A stretch of DNA of 64,000 nt, taken from positions 124,001-188,000 of the forward strand of contig SJRY01000329.1 of NCBI GenBank assembly GCA_011319805.1, given 5' to 3'. The first letter of the stretch is position 1. The number at the start of each line of letters is the position of its first letter. This document shows positions 49,201 through 61,602 of this stretch, in pieces. This DNA comes from Macrocybe gigantea. Lineage: Eukaryota > Basidiomycota > Agaricomycetes > Agaricales > Callistosporiaceae. Made by a program: the position numbers and the translations under genes. The notes below the pieces were generated by a model. The model did not search any database. It had not been told where the DNA came from and was given only the letters and a program-made list of their open reading frames with translations.

Positions 49201-49997
49201 AGAGTTCGTGAACGTGGTGCCGGTCTTCCAGTATTCGACGTATTGTTTAGATGAGATTTCAAGTGCTTTCCCGGCAAGCGGGCCAGATGAACGGGCGGAC
49301 GTAAAAAAGAGGCCCTTTTCGGACGAACGTTCCGCCTTCAGCTTGAGGAAGGCTGTATCGATGGTTTTCTTGCGAGTCTGAGAAAGATCCTCCATGTTTG
49401 CATATAATGCCCAATGGCGTCGAAGCTCCGACAACGTATAATCTGTGGACATTCGAATAAAGCGACCATAGGGAGAAGAATTCCAGTTTTTGACAGTGTC
49501 AGAGAGGTCAACTAATTTCCTACACTGCTCTTTGAGGATCGCGTACGACGACTTGTCGAGTTGCATATGGAGATAGATGTTCCAGACAACGTCGCTTGTG
49601 ACTGCACTGTCAGCCAGAAGGCTGAAAAGCAAGGCATTTCGGGCTAGAAATATAGTCAAAGACGTTGAATGGTATCAGCAGATGGGATGAGAGAAAAACG
49701 TGTAAAACACGTGCCTAGTACGCCTGGATCCAAATCACAGCAGGTAAAATCCAGCGGGCGTTTGGCTACGAGTGGTAGTGTATTGAGACAGGAACACAAC
49801 ATGAGTGATACTGAGGCCGACATACAATCACTGTGCTCCATGAAAATTGTATATAGAACATTGCGAATATCGCCACAGCCGAGGGACAGTATGGTTGCTG
49901 GTTCCTCCAAGGGTAAGTCGCGGGTGAGAGAGACAGCAGAGGTATTGCCAATGGGATAGAAATAATACCGAACAGGCCATACCAGAGGGTGAGCCAT
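46297..49997 (-). CDS. DUF4470 and MYND-finger protein
   Basis: Large protein of a family common in agaricomycetes; role unknown, MYND fingers mediate protein contacts. Start at 49997: MAHPLVWPVRYYFYPIGNTS, then DLPLEEPATILSLGCGDIRN and DFTCCDLDP (DUF4470, residues ~10-130), joined to LARNALLFSLLAD. A very long exon (about 49643-47290) follows without breaks. The C-terminus carries a complete MYND zinc finger: CHVC, then CSKCKKVCYCSRECQMKDWP with QHKKRC, eight ligands. Two unusual introns: 49644-49714 with a GC donor, and 47260-47289, only 30 nt (GTAATT...ACAG), joining YME to IFMDRSS. The N-terminal GCGD recalls an SAM-binding loop (LxxGCGD), so a methyltransferase-like fold is possible but not shown. 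Confidence 0.82.
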
Positions 49998-50520
49998 CGT
50001 GTCGTGGAGACGGGACGAGTTAGTGTCTTCCCGGTAAATGAAGTGTTTTTAAGTCCTGGACTGCGACTGCGGATTCATATTCAGGACGCCAAAGAACAGA
50101 GAAGCAAAAGCTTAATCAGACGGCAGCATCTCGGCATTGTTGTTGACTTGAGGAGGGTTCCAAAAACGTGGACGCGCAGCGACCGCCTTTAGGAAGTTTG
50201 TAGTGTTGCATGCTAGGGGCAATCGGCTTGAGAAGAAGTCAATGCGATTGGAGATGTTATCGCGCCGCTGAAGACATTTCACGGGCAAACTCGTCTTCCA
50301 GAAAACAGAGAAATAATTGAGAATCGGAATGAAATTGAAATCTGGCAAATCAGTGTCTTCATGTGTTCGCAAGGATCCCATCGAATGTTGTAGTTCAGGA
50401 GAAGTTTTTTTCAATGTTGTCGGCGTCACTGTCTCCCGATTCAAAGCCTTGCCTCATCAGATCAGATAGGCCAACCACTCACAAATCAAGGACGGAAAGT
50501 AGAATCATGCATTAATACAT
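49998..50520. other. Intergenic
   Basis: Promoter of the DUF4470-MYND gene and 3' flank of the ENGase gene. No coding signal with recognisable domains. Confidence 0.4.
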
Positions 50521-53323
50521 TCACTGGATCCAATCCACAAACGCACAACGCTCCCAAGGTAGAACCACACCCCGATTTGTAACGCCTTGTACGAAAAATC
50601 GAATTTTCGCATCGCCTTCTCCACTTGGCAGGAGGTTCAACGCTTCCAAATTCCCCTGGACAACATCAAACGTGTTCCTCCGGCCGTCTAATCCAGATGT
50701 CCCAATCCAGACAGCGTTCTGCGGAACGGGAAACGACATCACATCTGCCTCTGACTGAGATGACGATGGGCTTTGAGGCCACGGGACGGCGTAGACGTTG
50801 AAGTATGCAAAGTCTGTAAGCCACTTCGTAGCCGTAGGTTGGATCTTCCATGGTGTGAAAAGATCCTCCGGTGACGTGATTCGAAGGTTTTCCGCAGGCG
50901 GAAAAGAGACAGCAGTCTCCCAACTGAGGGTCCGAAAGGATGAGCTTGTTGGCGCCGACTCGGTGGGGGAAGCTGATCTCAGATTGGCCCAAAGGATCAT
51001 CGGCGTGTGCTGCGGAAACGTGGATGGAACATCTGGGTAAATAACGAGTTGTCCGAGGAGGATGGAAAGTTCGAAAGCTCTAGAGGGGCCCTCAGAAATA
51101 GTTGTGATGACGAGTCCCGTGGCACCGATTAGTGTAGAGGATAATGACAGATCCTCGTTCCGACTCCCGTCTGATATTTGGAATTGGATGGACAACTTCG
51201 TCCAATCATTCGGAAGATCCTCTTCCGAAGAAGACGCGACAGGATTGACCTCCAGTTTATTATCACCTTTGTCCATACCAGCAGATCCTCCGTTCTCTGA
51301 GAAAGGTTTGATCGAAAATGCGATATCCACATCGACGCCATCCAGGTTTGGATTATCCAACTTGTACACCAGCTCTGCCCTGTACGACCGGTTGGGCGAG
51401 ACGGCGACGGACTGCACAGGCACCCAGACACATTGATAGACGCTCGCGTCGGCGTCGTCCGGACCTTCCGCAAGGTCCGAATCGTTCGATTGACCAGGGT
51501 AGGCGAGAGCGATCCTAAGCGAGCTCCCGCCGTTCCAGGCTTCCTCCATTTCTATCGCAGAAAGCGCGCGGGGAAGGCTCTTTGATTGGTCGTCGCCGCC
51601 ACCATCCCTGACATCGCCGCCGACTTCTTCCCATTGAACCAGGGGCCGTGGCCAGGCAAGGTCCCCAATCGAGCACTGCTTATCCACGTCCGTCCACCCG
51701 CCGGTGCTCTCAAACACCCTCCTACCATCCACGAACCAGGCCCTCCCCACTCCAGGACTGAAACAGGTCCAAAACGTCCTCGTATACGGATCCGGCGGGG
51801 GTCGCCTCTCGAAGAAAGCCGAAATCGGCTCAAACGGGCCGTGCTCGCACGGCGGCTCGTCCTTCCTCCTTGGGGGTGGCAGGTCGGGGACCTTGACGAT
51901 CTCTCCGGCGTCCCGCGGGCCCACCCAGAGCGCGGCTTCGTAGGAGTGGAACCACGAGTCCCAGGTGAAGGACGGCTTGTCTTGCTCGGACTCCCAGGTC
52001 CACGCTGGGCCGAAGAGCGCGACGCTTAGGCCGAGCGAGGAGGGAGAGATGTGGTTGAGGGCCCTGTAGGAGCCGAAACCGCCCCCGCCGTGCGAGCCGC
52101 GGCCCCAGACGTCTATGCCCATATAGATGTCATTGAGGACTTGGGACTGGCGTGTGGGATTCGGAGGCTTTGGTCCAGGCTGAGAAAGTATTGCGTAGTG
52201 AGTTCGGTATAGCTTGGAGGCCACTTTGAAGGCGGACGTCAGATAGCAGAAAGGAATGCCGCTCTGAGTGCTTACGGTGTAATTGGTGAAGAATTTCGTG
52301 GATGACAGGAAGAATGGAAGATTGAGGCTGTTGAGCCGATCTTGCCAGGCGAGTTGACCTGTAAAAACCACGCTATCGTACCTAAAGTGCCAGAAATTGG
52401 GTGCGCCTGCCGGAACAAGGATTGTTTGCTTACCATATCGTCTCTCCATAGTTTCCGACCCTCTTGAGAATCTCAGACTGAAGGATCGTTATCCACGCGG
52501 CCAGGGCTCTGGTCTGCTCTACACCGCCTGTAAGTGGGCACTCAAAGTTGAGAAGATAGCCGTCAAAACCCCTCTTCTGTGCCAGTTCGGCCAAGACTCT
52601 TGCATAGTATGGAGACAATGGGAGCGAATTGGAGCGGCCTGGGGTAGCCGGGCCGGTGGTGGACTGGGGAAGCTTGCCAACCAAAAGGCGGAGACAATCT
52701 TCTTCACCCCCATTTTCGAATATCCTACATCGAACAAGTCAAGCCTGGTAGGGACACACCACGTACGGTTCACGCACAATGTCCCAAGGATCTTCACACC
52801 TTGCCTATGGGCAGCGTTTATCCAACCGGAAGGAGGAACAGTGACACGGTGATGAGAGAAACTGCCAGTGGTTTCCGGGTCGGATACGATCGTTTGGAGC
52901 GAGTTGGAAAAGTTGCGACTGACTAGATGAATGTCTCACAGAAAGACCAGAAGTTGAACGTGTAGGAAAGCGCAAACGGACTCTCCGTATATCCCCCCTT
53001 ACGAGATCATCACAGAGAACAATCAGACATAGACCCGGCATGTCAAATGACGAAAGACATACCTTGTAATCGTGGCAAACCTTTTCAAAGTGTTACCTGC
53101 GTATCAGCATTTGCTCGTTGGCAAGGTATGACACGATGAAGTGGATGGGCACCAAAAGTTTGCCTCCGGTCTGAGATTCGGTTGATGACGGAGATCTTGG
53201 AATGAATTCGATTGTTCCCTCTAGTTCGTTTCTTGGTCCGTCTGCCCAAGTGTCTAATTCTTTCAGAGAAGTGAAATACGGCGGATCCGGCAACGATGCC
53301 TGAGAGCTTCCCGCCAAAGGCAT
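50521..53323 (-). CDS. Endo-beta-N-acetylglucosaminidase, GH85 (cytosolic ENGase)
   Basis: Cleaves the GlcNAc-GlcNAc core of N-glycans, in the cytosol as part of free-glycan or ERAD glycoprotein turnover. Start at 53323 (MPLAGSSQASLPDPPYF), no signal peptide. YFTSLKELDTW is a typical GH85 start. Then VCHDYKGGYTESPFALSYTF, HRVTVPPSGWINAAHRQGVK, ILGTLIFEHD-type strand, LLVGKLPQ, GFDGYLLNFE (the NxE catalytic centre, Asn and Glu of the GH85 substrate-assisted mechanism), TIWYDSVVFTGQLAWQDRLN, FFTNYTV, NDIYMGIDVWGRGSHGGGGF and ALFGPAWTWE. A beta-rich C-terminal part ends CAFVDWIQ at 50521. Introns are confined to the 5' third; the last exon (52449 down) is open for ~1.9 kb. Divergent from RNA14. 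Confidence 0.88.
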
Positions 53324-53801
53324 CGAAGATAGTTACTGGGTTGAAAAGTAGAAATCTACGACTCGATTGCTTATTCGCTCTAAACGCGGAGATAACCTCT
53401 TTTTAGAAATGTGAAGACGGCCAAAAATTTTTTATGGCTGGCCATCGTGAGACTTTCCTGGATTGAGTCAGAATTGGCGGGAGAAAAAACAAGGGTAGAA
53501 TGATTGGAAGACTAATGCTGTAGAAGAACTTCCATGTGCACTTTTACTTCCTTCAGCAAAATCGATATCAAAGCCTGTGGACGAGTCAGACGAGCAAGAC
53601 CTCGGATTTCAAGACCATGTTGCAGTCTTGGGTGGCTGAGTTTTGGCTACGAGGGACTGTGGGAATTTTGGTCATATCCTGGCTGAACCAGCAAGCGACC
53701 GACTTGGGCCAGTTTCTGAACTCTTTGTCCATCTCATGCCATTTCCCGGCCACTTCGTCGAAGCCACGCAGAGATAGAAGCTCAGAACTAGCACGTACAC
53801 G
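53324..53801. promoter_or_regulatory. Divergent promoter ENGase / RNA14
   Basis: 478 bp between divergent start codons. A 120-codon plus-strand frame (53536-53898) overlaps the RNA14 start in another frame and has no domain, so the region is taken as regulatory. No specific site assigned. Confidence 0.4.
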
Positions 53802-56800
53802 ATGTCAGAGCCGCCATACGCAACAGGAGACCCAGGATATGCCGCCGAGTTCGCTGGCGATCAGACTCAGCCGACGGAGGAGATACTCAACGCGCTGAAC
53901 AGCGCCAGCAACAACAACAGTAGCAACAGCCTCAGCAGCAGTGGCACCGGTAGTGCCAGCAACGTCGGGTTCAGCAACAACCCACGAAATAGCCCTGTAA
54001 AGTCTGAGACGCCCCCAAACGTCCCCCGCCGAGCGAGTTCGATATCTCAAGGCCCAGCTGGCCGAAAACCCCCACAATCCGGACGGATGGAGAAGACTAC
54101 TTGAATTGGCTGAGAGCTCAGGGGACATTGAGAAGATACGCATGGCGTTCGACGCTTTGCTGCAGCAATATCCCAACACTGTGTGTGATCATCAAACCCT
54201 CTTCTTTTCAAATGGCCAAACACGAACGCGACCGTCTGATTGACATTTTTTTTCTCGCCTTCTTTTGGCATTTCCTTTCTCACAGTCTTCGGCCCAAATT
54301 GCGTACATCAATCACTTTTTGAACAACCAAGATACGTTTGGTGAAGCTGAAGAATTGTTTAAAAAGTTCCTGAAGACGTCGCCCTCTGTCGATCTATGGA
54401 GATTCTATCTAATCTATGTTCGGTGAGATATATCTCTTGTCCCATGAATATCGTGCGGTAATAACACGAATCTATTCGTGCGTTCTCAAGACGAGTCAAC
54501 ACTGGTCCTGCTACGAGAGATACGGTCCGCAAGTCATATGAGTTCGCACTCAGCCACATAGGGCAAGATAAAGATAGCGGAGAAATATGGCGGGACTACG
54601 TTCAATTTCTCAGAGCGGGAGAGGTGTGTACCATGAGTGAACGCCTTTCAACTGATTATCGACTCTCTCTTGCCTAAAGGCTTCAACAACGTGGGAAGAG
54701 CAGCAAAAAATGGACGCACTGCGCAAAGTATACCATCGGGCCGTGCAAATCCCTCTGAACAATGTCGAAGAATTGTGGCAGGAACTTGAGACCTTTGAAA
54801 CGAATCTCAACAGGATCACCGCCAAAAAATTCATGGCAGACCTCTCGCCGGCACATATGCAGGCTCGGACTGTGCTGCGCCAGCTTACGAACCACCTCAA
54901 TGGACTCTACCCTTCTATGCCATCCCCTTTTGCCAGTGGTGCGGTGGGCGCGGTAGCGCCTGCGGATATTTACTTGCCGCCACCGCCGACATTCAATGCG
55001 GCGGAGAGAACGCTCGTGGGGAAATGGAAGGCATACTTGAAGTGGGAGGAGAACAACCCCTTGGAGATCGACGAAAGGGAGAGGGCCACGCTTATCTCGC
55101 GGATACAAGGTGTCTATAGGAAGGCCGTCATCAGAATGAAGTATTATACCGAAATCTGGTTTGTTTCCTTTTTCTTCATCTGCCAACGATTCGAGTACTT
55201 GATATTTGAGTTAGGTTCATGGCTTATACTTGGACTGCCAGTATCGGAAGACACGACGAAGCCTTCTCCATTCTAGGAGCCGGCCTTGAGGCCAATCCTT
55301 CAAGGTTGGTTGAACTCTTTCTCTCTTCCTTTCTGTTTGCTGTTTCTCATGTGCTTCATTCGGATAGCTTCCTTCTCAATTTTGCCTATGCGGAAGCCCT
55401 CGAGGTCAAGAAGGAATTCGAAGAGGTTCACGCCACATTCGACAAGTTTTTAGGTGTGCTCAGGAAGGATCTTGAAGCGCTCGAACAGCGCGAGAAATCT
55501 GCCAACTCATCCTCCACATCCATCGGAGCTGGGGCTACCAACGCACCGCCCGGATCTGGTCAATTTTCCAGCTTCAATATGAACGGCAACGGTGGACCAG
55601 CTACCAGCAATGGAGGCGCTTCCTCAGAGGCCATCACCATTGGGGGGATCCAGTCGGGCAATGCATCCTTCAACACGCAGGTCTCAGACGAGAAACCACC
55701 GCAGTCGTCTGAGCTGTCCGAGCGGAGAAGGGACTATGGGCTTGTGTATATTGTGTATATGAGGTTTGGAAGACGGGCAGGAGGCGTCAAGTCTTCACGA
55801 GCGATTTTTGGAAAGGCCAGGAAGGATAAATGGACGCCTTGGGAGGTCTATGAGGCATCGGGTATATTTTGGCTGCACTCCTCCGTTTCATATTATTGAC
55901 AGCGTTCAACAGCGTTGATGGAGTATCACTGTTCGAATGATCAAAATGTTGCGAGTCGTATATTTGAGAAGGGATTGGAGACTTTCGGCGACGAGGTTGA
56001 ATACGTCTTGAGATATCTAGGATTCCTAATCTCCATCAACGATGAAAACAGTCAGTCCCGCTTCACTCACTTTACTTTCAATAGGTCGTTCTGACTTGGC
56101 TGAAAGATGCACGGGCGCTTTTCGAGCGCGTTATTCCGACGTTCCCTCCTGATCGTGCCCGGCTACTCTGGGAACGTTGGGCCCGATACGAGTATCAATA
56201 CGGAGACCTCGAAGCTGGACAGAAACTTGAGAAACGAATCGCTGAAGTGTATCCTTCGGGTAAGCGAACTCGAGGCTTCAATCAGCTACCCAACGTTAAT
56301 GACCCTTTCCTGCGCAGATCCCGCGATAAAACGCTTCGCCCAAAGGCACACCTACTTGTCTATCGATGCCATTGCCGCGCGAGACCTCGGATTTGCCATG
56401 GCCAGGAAAACAGCTACCCCGTCTATGCTGGGAAGATCAGATACGTCGCAATTGCTCATGGCGTCTTCCAGCAGCGGAGGGCTGTCATCGACTGCGGCGG
56501 CTGCGGGTGGTTCGGCATCCGGCGCCAGCGCGGGACCCACCGGCGGCGGTCCGTCCATTCCACACAAGCGCCCTCCTTCTCCGGAATATGGAGGAGGCGG
56601 TGGTGGTGGCGCTATAGGAAGAAAGCGCGGCGACGACCGAGGTGGTCCCTCTGAGTATGGACCTGGGCATAAGCGACAGAGGCCCATGTCCCCGCTGCCG
56701 AGAGGCGAGAGGGGCGAGCGAGGTGATAGATGGGAAGGACCGGGCCCGAGAAGGCGCTTTTCGCCTGGCGCTCCGGGCTGGGAGAGGGAGGATAGAGGGC

Positions 56801-57130
56801 CGAGGTACAGAGACGATGATAAGGCCCGTGCGCCCACCCTGCCTTCTGTTCTCACTTGGTTCATTGGCGAGCTGCCTCCTCCGTCCGCATTTGATGGTAA
56901 GCCTAGTTTCGAGCTTTTCCTCTTTCGTGTCTGATCTTTTCGACTTTGCAGGCCCAGTGTTCAGAACAGATGACTTGATGAACTTGTTTAGGAACGCCGT
57001 TATTCCCAGTAGCGGAAGGTCAAGGTCGCCGCCGCCGCCGCCGCCTCCTGCTCCACGAAGCGGAAGGCCTCCGCCTGATTATGGTCCATACCAGGGACCT
57101 GGGGGCGGTCGACCAGGTCGACGATATTAA
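53802..57130 (+). CDS. RNA14: mRNA 3'-end processing protein RNA14 (CstF-77 homologue)
   Basis: Nuclear HAT-repeat scaffold of the cleavage factor IA/CstF complex for pre-mRNA cleavage and polyadenylation. Start at 53802 (MSEPPYATGDPGYAAEF), Asn/Ser-rich N-terminus, then HAT repeats: LAENPHNPDGWRRLLELAES, FDALLQQYPNT, AEELFKKFLKTSPSVDLWRF, WRDYVQFL, LWQELETFETNLNRITAKKF, WKAYLKWEENNPLEIDERER, EVWYM-like EIWFMAYTW, LNFAYAEALEVKKEFEEVHA, ASRIFEKGLETFGDEVEYVL, ARALFERVIPTFPPDRARLL, LWERWARYEYQYGDLEAGQK. The C-terminus is Gly/Arg/Pro-rich (GGGGGGAIGRKRGDDRGG, PPPPPPPAPRSGR) after the short conserved TDDLMNLFRNAVI monkeytail-type segment. Stop at 57130. Frame shift near 54025 (run of five C) between NVP and AERVRYLKAQL. 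Confidence 0.9.
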
Positions 57131-58117
57131 CGTAATGAAAGACGAAAGAGCGAGCGAAAAAGACAAATTATCGACGATACCACGTGCATCCGCCAACCAC
57201 TCCGATGTTGCGGATATGAACGTGATGACACCGACTACCCCAGGCCACTCCCTTTTCTATTTCTGCCTTGTGTTCTTTCTCCTTGTGCGCGCGCCTTTTT
57301 TGGACGGCGAGGAACAGCTCTTATGGCCGTGTTCCCTGCACCAGCGGCGGCGGTCCCGTGCCGCGTTCGTCCTTGGATTGCTGCGTTTGCCGTGAGACGA
57401 GATGGAACACAGTCAGATTTTGAGGGTCGGCTCTGGTCGGTTTCGGTGTCATTTTTTGGCTGCGTCGGATGAAAAATGGTGTACATATAGTACATACTCG
57501 CATGCGCTACTTACCTCGCGCAGAGAAATACTTAATGAAAGCTGCATTGTTGATAGTAGCGAGGGCAAGGGCGCTGGCCAATGCCAATTAAGTGGTCCGT
57601 TTCTGTAAGATTCTCATCGTGTTCATTTACAACGCACCCTCTGGTAAGGATGGTCTCCATGTCCAATCTTCGACCGTTGGGCTCGTTCCCAAGTCGCTCT
57701 CCCAACCCACTGGTTTTGTTATGCGTATTACATAAGCAGGAGTCAAGTCACGACCTCTAAATGAGAAAGCAACCTATTTTTGTCGAACAGGGTCATATTT
57801 GCTCTGGAGCTGTATTGATGACTGTAGCCCTTAGAGCAGCTGAGCCGGGACTATATAAGTCTGCCTGGTCCAACGGCTTCTGGACGTTTCTTAAACCCTG
57901 CCATTATGAAGGAACTGCCGGATGACACCGGTTTGGCTGCGAATTCTCTGGGTCGTTCTATGGTGTATGCCTCCGAGTCTACGGATGTGCAAAATGCAAT
58001 AGACAATAATAGCATTCCGTTTCCGTGCTCGGAGAAAGTCTCGCCGAGGCTGATGTAGGTGAGTCTGACGTTTTGATTGTTATGCGGCAGTTCTGTTTAA
58101 TCTATGGAAATGTAGCT
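57131..58117. other. Intergenic
   Basis: About 1 kb: RNA14 3' flank and upstream of the next plus-strand gene. A short frame from an ATG at about 57906 (MKELPDDTGLAANSLGRSM) could be a first exon of the following gene but has no support beyond position. Confidence 0.35.
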
Positions 58118-60522
58118 ATGGTACACAAGAAGTCCGTTTCCGAGACTCTGACGGCGCATGGTAAGAGTTATCATATTTTTCTGGAGATACTGTCAGCGGT
58201 GTAACTAAAATTTTTCGAACTGTCGTCGCAGATTCAAAGACGACGTCGTCGAAGCAAACGTCGTCCGATAAATTATCGGCGTTACCTGGCGCCGCTGCCT
58301 CCGTCTCGTCTGCTAATAGGCATTTGCGCTCACCAACTGCGATCGACAGTGCTATCAAGCGTGGTTATCGACATAGTCTCGACGCGTCGGTTTCTCTCCT
58401 ACTATATTCACCGCTGAGGTCGAGCCACCGGCTGTCAATCAGACGTGGAATACACCAGGTAATCCGAATGCCACTGTCGGTCCTCCTGGTCCGTCGTCGG
58501 GGAGCAGTTCTCCTAACAAAGAGACTCCTAGACAAAGGGTCTCTTTTGGAAGCGACAGATCCTGGCCAACAACGCAAGCTATTCATCGAGGTAACCCTCT
58601 CATCAAAGTTCTTTTCGATGTCCCAGCCTGACTTGGCATTCTATTCGAGCCTTCTCCGGCGTGGGGAGAGGAAGTGATCCCGCAACACCCTCCCCAGTCA
58701 TCCGTTCCTCCGCTTTCGCTGGCAGTCACGAATCCCACAAGGGCATTCATTCTCCCAACAATGCCAGATCAAGATCACCCTCTCGTTCTCGTTCACGAGC
58801 GGCATCTCCTCTGCGGCTCTTTCAACATTGGTCCGCAGGCCTGCACCGTAATGCGAATCGCTCCGCCGTAGAAGAACCTTTCGTGCCTGTGAATCCTTTC
58901 AAATTCAAGACCCATTTTCGCTGTCGCCATCGATCGTCTTTGCCGATCACTCTGAGTCAACAGCAAGATTTCCAAGCAGCCAATTTCCAGTCTTCCGACG
59001 ATCTCTCAGCTACGTGCTGCACATGCACATCATTTTCTTCTTTTGGACATTTCGGCTGCAGAATGCATGAACTCCTGACAGACACCCTGCCGTGCCAACT
59101 TTACCTTAATTTTCTCCTCCACCTTCCGGCAATGTATTTCTCCCGGTCGCTAGGATTTTCCGGGATGCCGAAGTCAGCCGGCCAGATATTCAACGCATGA
59201 TAGAGGCGGCAGGAGGTGGCGGTAGCGGTAGCTACACGGCGACAGCCCCGAAACCTGCCCAGGTCAACACGGTCAATTCCAACGATGGAAGGGAGGGAGA
59301 GAGGAACAGGACGGTGCCGTCGACCATGAATATGGCAGCGGGCATCGGGTTCATGGCGCATGTTAGTGCAACACCAGCCGCTGCGGCTGCCCAGATGCCA
59401 TTACCATTCCCTGAGGATTGGACGCCGCCCGTCGTATCTCCCGCTTTAATACGCTTCAAACATTCCTGGGAGGCCTTTGTCGATTCTCTGCTACGGGAAT
59501 GGAAGACGCTCAATGTTGTTTCTGCTCTCCTTTTGTCGTGCGTCACTTTTTTTATAGCGTGGTCGTGTCGTAGCGCTAACTCGTCACGGTTGAATAGTGC
59601 CATACTGACCATGTTCCAGATACAAGATGCGGAATCAGATCCCATTACCAAGACAGCGGCGCTGCTCTCGTTGATCTGCGGCTTGATGAGTCTTTGTTAT
59701 GGCTGCATGTATATCGTGCGGTTCGGGACCATGAGAAGCATGTACAGGGCTTCAAGATGGGCAGAGGTAAGTCCGAATCCTTGCCTTCATGGCTGAAGAA
59801 ACATTGAGCCGATCCTTCTAGGAAGCGCGAAAGACGAACACGTCCATCCTGTGGAATGTTTGGGTTTTACTTGCGATGCCCTCGGTATGGTTGGCGTGGT
59901 GAGTGTACAACCTAGTCGAGTCGGCTTGTACAACCTGCTTAATGTGTCGCCATACAGGTCGCTGATATGTTTCATCATTTCCATCCTCTCTTTTGTTTGG
60001 CGAACTGGATCCACGCTCGATCCTCCGGTGCGAGACCCATTGCCTCCTAACGCCGCAATAGCCGCGAGGGTAGTCATAACAGCAGTTCTCGCTTTGGGGT
60101 TGATCTATATGGTGATGATCATCAAGACACTGAGGAGCTACGGCTCGCATGCGGGACACGCAACCATGCGCCGATTGGTGGTACCGCAAGCCTCTGCGGC
60201 TGAACAGCCGGGAATGAGCGACGCCGGCCGTGGAGGGAACCGAGAGTCTGTGAACGCCGGTCCAGAGAGGCGAGGAAGGGAGCGTGAAAGGAGCGTTTCT
60301 GGACGGTTCGGTGGTGGCACGCGTGGCTTTATGAGTAGGAAGAGAGAGCACGATGGTCAAATGAGAGAAGGTGATGCAGGGATCGGGACACGAGAGAGAA
60401 GGAGAGGTGGTTTGAGGGCTCTGCTGGGCTTGAGCCTCTCCCGCTCCGACTCCAACGTGGAAGATGAGTCTGACGTTGAGGTAGATTTGGAGAAAGGTGA
60501 TAGCAAAGCATCCTTTGCATAA
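58118..60522 (+). CDS. Multi-pass membrane protein (hypothetical, conserved style)
   Basis: Probable first exon at 58118 (MVHKKSVSETLTAH) spliced to DSKTTSSKQTSSDKLSALPG. A long Ser/Pro-rich cytosolic region includes RSRSPSRSRSRAASPLR. Then VEEPFVPVNPFKFKTHF, a conserved amphipathic stretch (YFSRVARIFRDAEVSRPDIQ), EDWTPPVVSPALIRFKHSWE and four to five hydrophobic helices: LNVVSALLL, KTAALLSLICGLMSLCYGCM, SILWNVWVLLAMPSVWLAW, FIISILSFVWR and ARVVITAVLALGLIYMVMII. The tail is Arg/Gly-rich and acidic, ending DSKASFA at 60522. Frame breaks near 58390 and 59147 (CGG/GTC, one G short). The general plan is familiar from basidiomycete hypothetical proteins but I cannot name a domain. Confidence 0.65.
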
Positions 60523-60647
60523 CGAATTAAAGACTGTATTCAACTTTGTCGTCGCTCTGCGATCATGCTGACATATATCCGAAGTAATTACCATTCACTC
60601 CAGCTAAGTATACCTTTCAGGGAGTAAAGCCATTGCTTGATAATATT

Positions 60648-60667
60648 GGTCCGCTTTTACGCGGACC
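60648..60667. repeat. Short perfect inverted repeat (7-bp stem, 6-nt loop)
   Basis: GGTCCGC-TTTTAC-GCGGACC lies in the 319-bp space between the convergent 3' ends of the membrane-protein and HSP20 genes. It can form a GC-rich hairpin in either 3' UTR. Function unknown; too short to be a transposon end by itself. Confidence 0.5.
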
Positions 60668-60841
60668 ACATCCATTTCCTTGATGTTTCAGCCCCGGGCT
60701 AGTATACAATAAGCATCAGCACAGCAGCTTGTATGAGTGGGGAATCCTAGATAATGCAGATTAATTTTACAGATTTGTAGTCATGAAGGACAGACTCTGT
60801 ATGTAAGCCCATGAAGGATAAGGCTAGGTGTCCTAATGTGT

Positions 60842-61461
60842 TCACGCGATACTGATCTTCTTGGGAGCATTCGCAGCGGCAACGCCCGGGAAGGTAACAG
60901 TCAGAAGACCGTTCTCCATCGAAGCCTTGACGTCCTTTTCCTGCAAAAGCAGTTCAGGAAGCGGAACTCATCCAAGTCAGAGTGTGCCTTCTTACCGCGA
61001 CGCCCTGAGGCAGCTGTAAGCATCTGCAAAGCCTTCCAAACGCTCTCTCTCTCAGGGCGTAGCCGTTCTCCGAGAGATCGTTTGACTTCTTGCTCTCGGC
61101 GCAGACATTTAGGACGCCATTGTGCAGGTCTATTGAGACGTCCTCCTTCTTCACGCCTGGGAACTCAAAGGAGGCAGTCACAGTATTGTTCTCGCGGTTC
61201 TCGTGCAAATCCATTCTGGGTGTCGAGAAAGGTCATCGTTAGATGAGTTCAGTTCGATTTGGACTTTTCAACAACGAACCTGGGCCTGCGGGAGGGCGAT
61301 TGCGATACTCCACCGCCATTTCCCCAACGGTGGAAGGGTAAACTGTAGCGATGGACAGAGTTCCAGGTGTCCGGACGGTTACCACTTTCACCGAAGAAAT
61401 CGTCGAAAGCTTGGTCAAATAGCCGCTCGAATTCCTTGAAAGGATCCCAGGGCGCCGACAT
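60842..61461 (-). CDS. Small heat-shock protein, HSP20/alpha-crystallin
   Basis: ATP-independent cytosolic chaperone holding unfolding proteins. Three exons: start at 61461 (MSAPWDPFKEFERLFDQAFD), spliced RP/RMDLHEN, then LPQGVA/EKDVKASMENG, ending PKKISIA at 60842. The alpha-crystallin domain is clear: RMDLHENRENNTVTASFEF, PGVKKEDVSIDLHNGVLNV, RERAFGR, LQLPQGV, and ENGLLTVTFPGV, with the C-terminal KISI as the IxI-type motif that docks in the neighbouring subunit. Length (~155 aa) fits the family. All exons read in frame. Regulation by heat-shock factor is usual for the family, but I saw no clear NTTCNNGAAN array in the 141-bp divergent promoter. Confidence 0.93.
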
Positions 61462-61602
61462 TTCAGGATCACAGACCTTGCTTCAGCAATACCGCAGCGG
61501 CTGGCAGCAAATTTTTGGGCTAAATCTGTGCAAGCCACGTGCTTCGCTCGAGGTCTATAACTTTCTCACCTTCCATTGTCAAGTCCACAATTGTCGCACT
61601 CG
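61462..61602. promoter_or_regulatory. Divergent promoter HSP20 / ferroportin-like
   Basis: Only 141 bp between start codons of the HSP20 and iron-exporter-type genes. Contains a CACGTG E-box at about 61537-61542 and a CTATAA sequence just downstream (about 61555-61560). Coupled expression of the two genes is possible but unproven. Confidence 0.45.

Noticed and set aside
52805..53041. 78-codon minus frame inside the ENGase gene
   Set aside because: Wrong frame; the GH85 blocks VCHDYKGGYTESPF and HRVTVPPSGW lie in other frames joined by introns.
60648..60667. Hairpin as a bacterial-type terminator
   Set aside because: The DNA is eukaryotic and no U-tract follows the stem; listed only as an inverted repeat.
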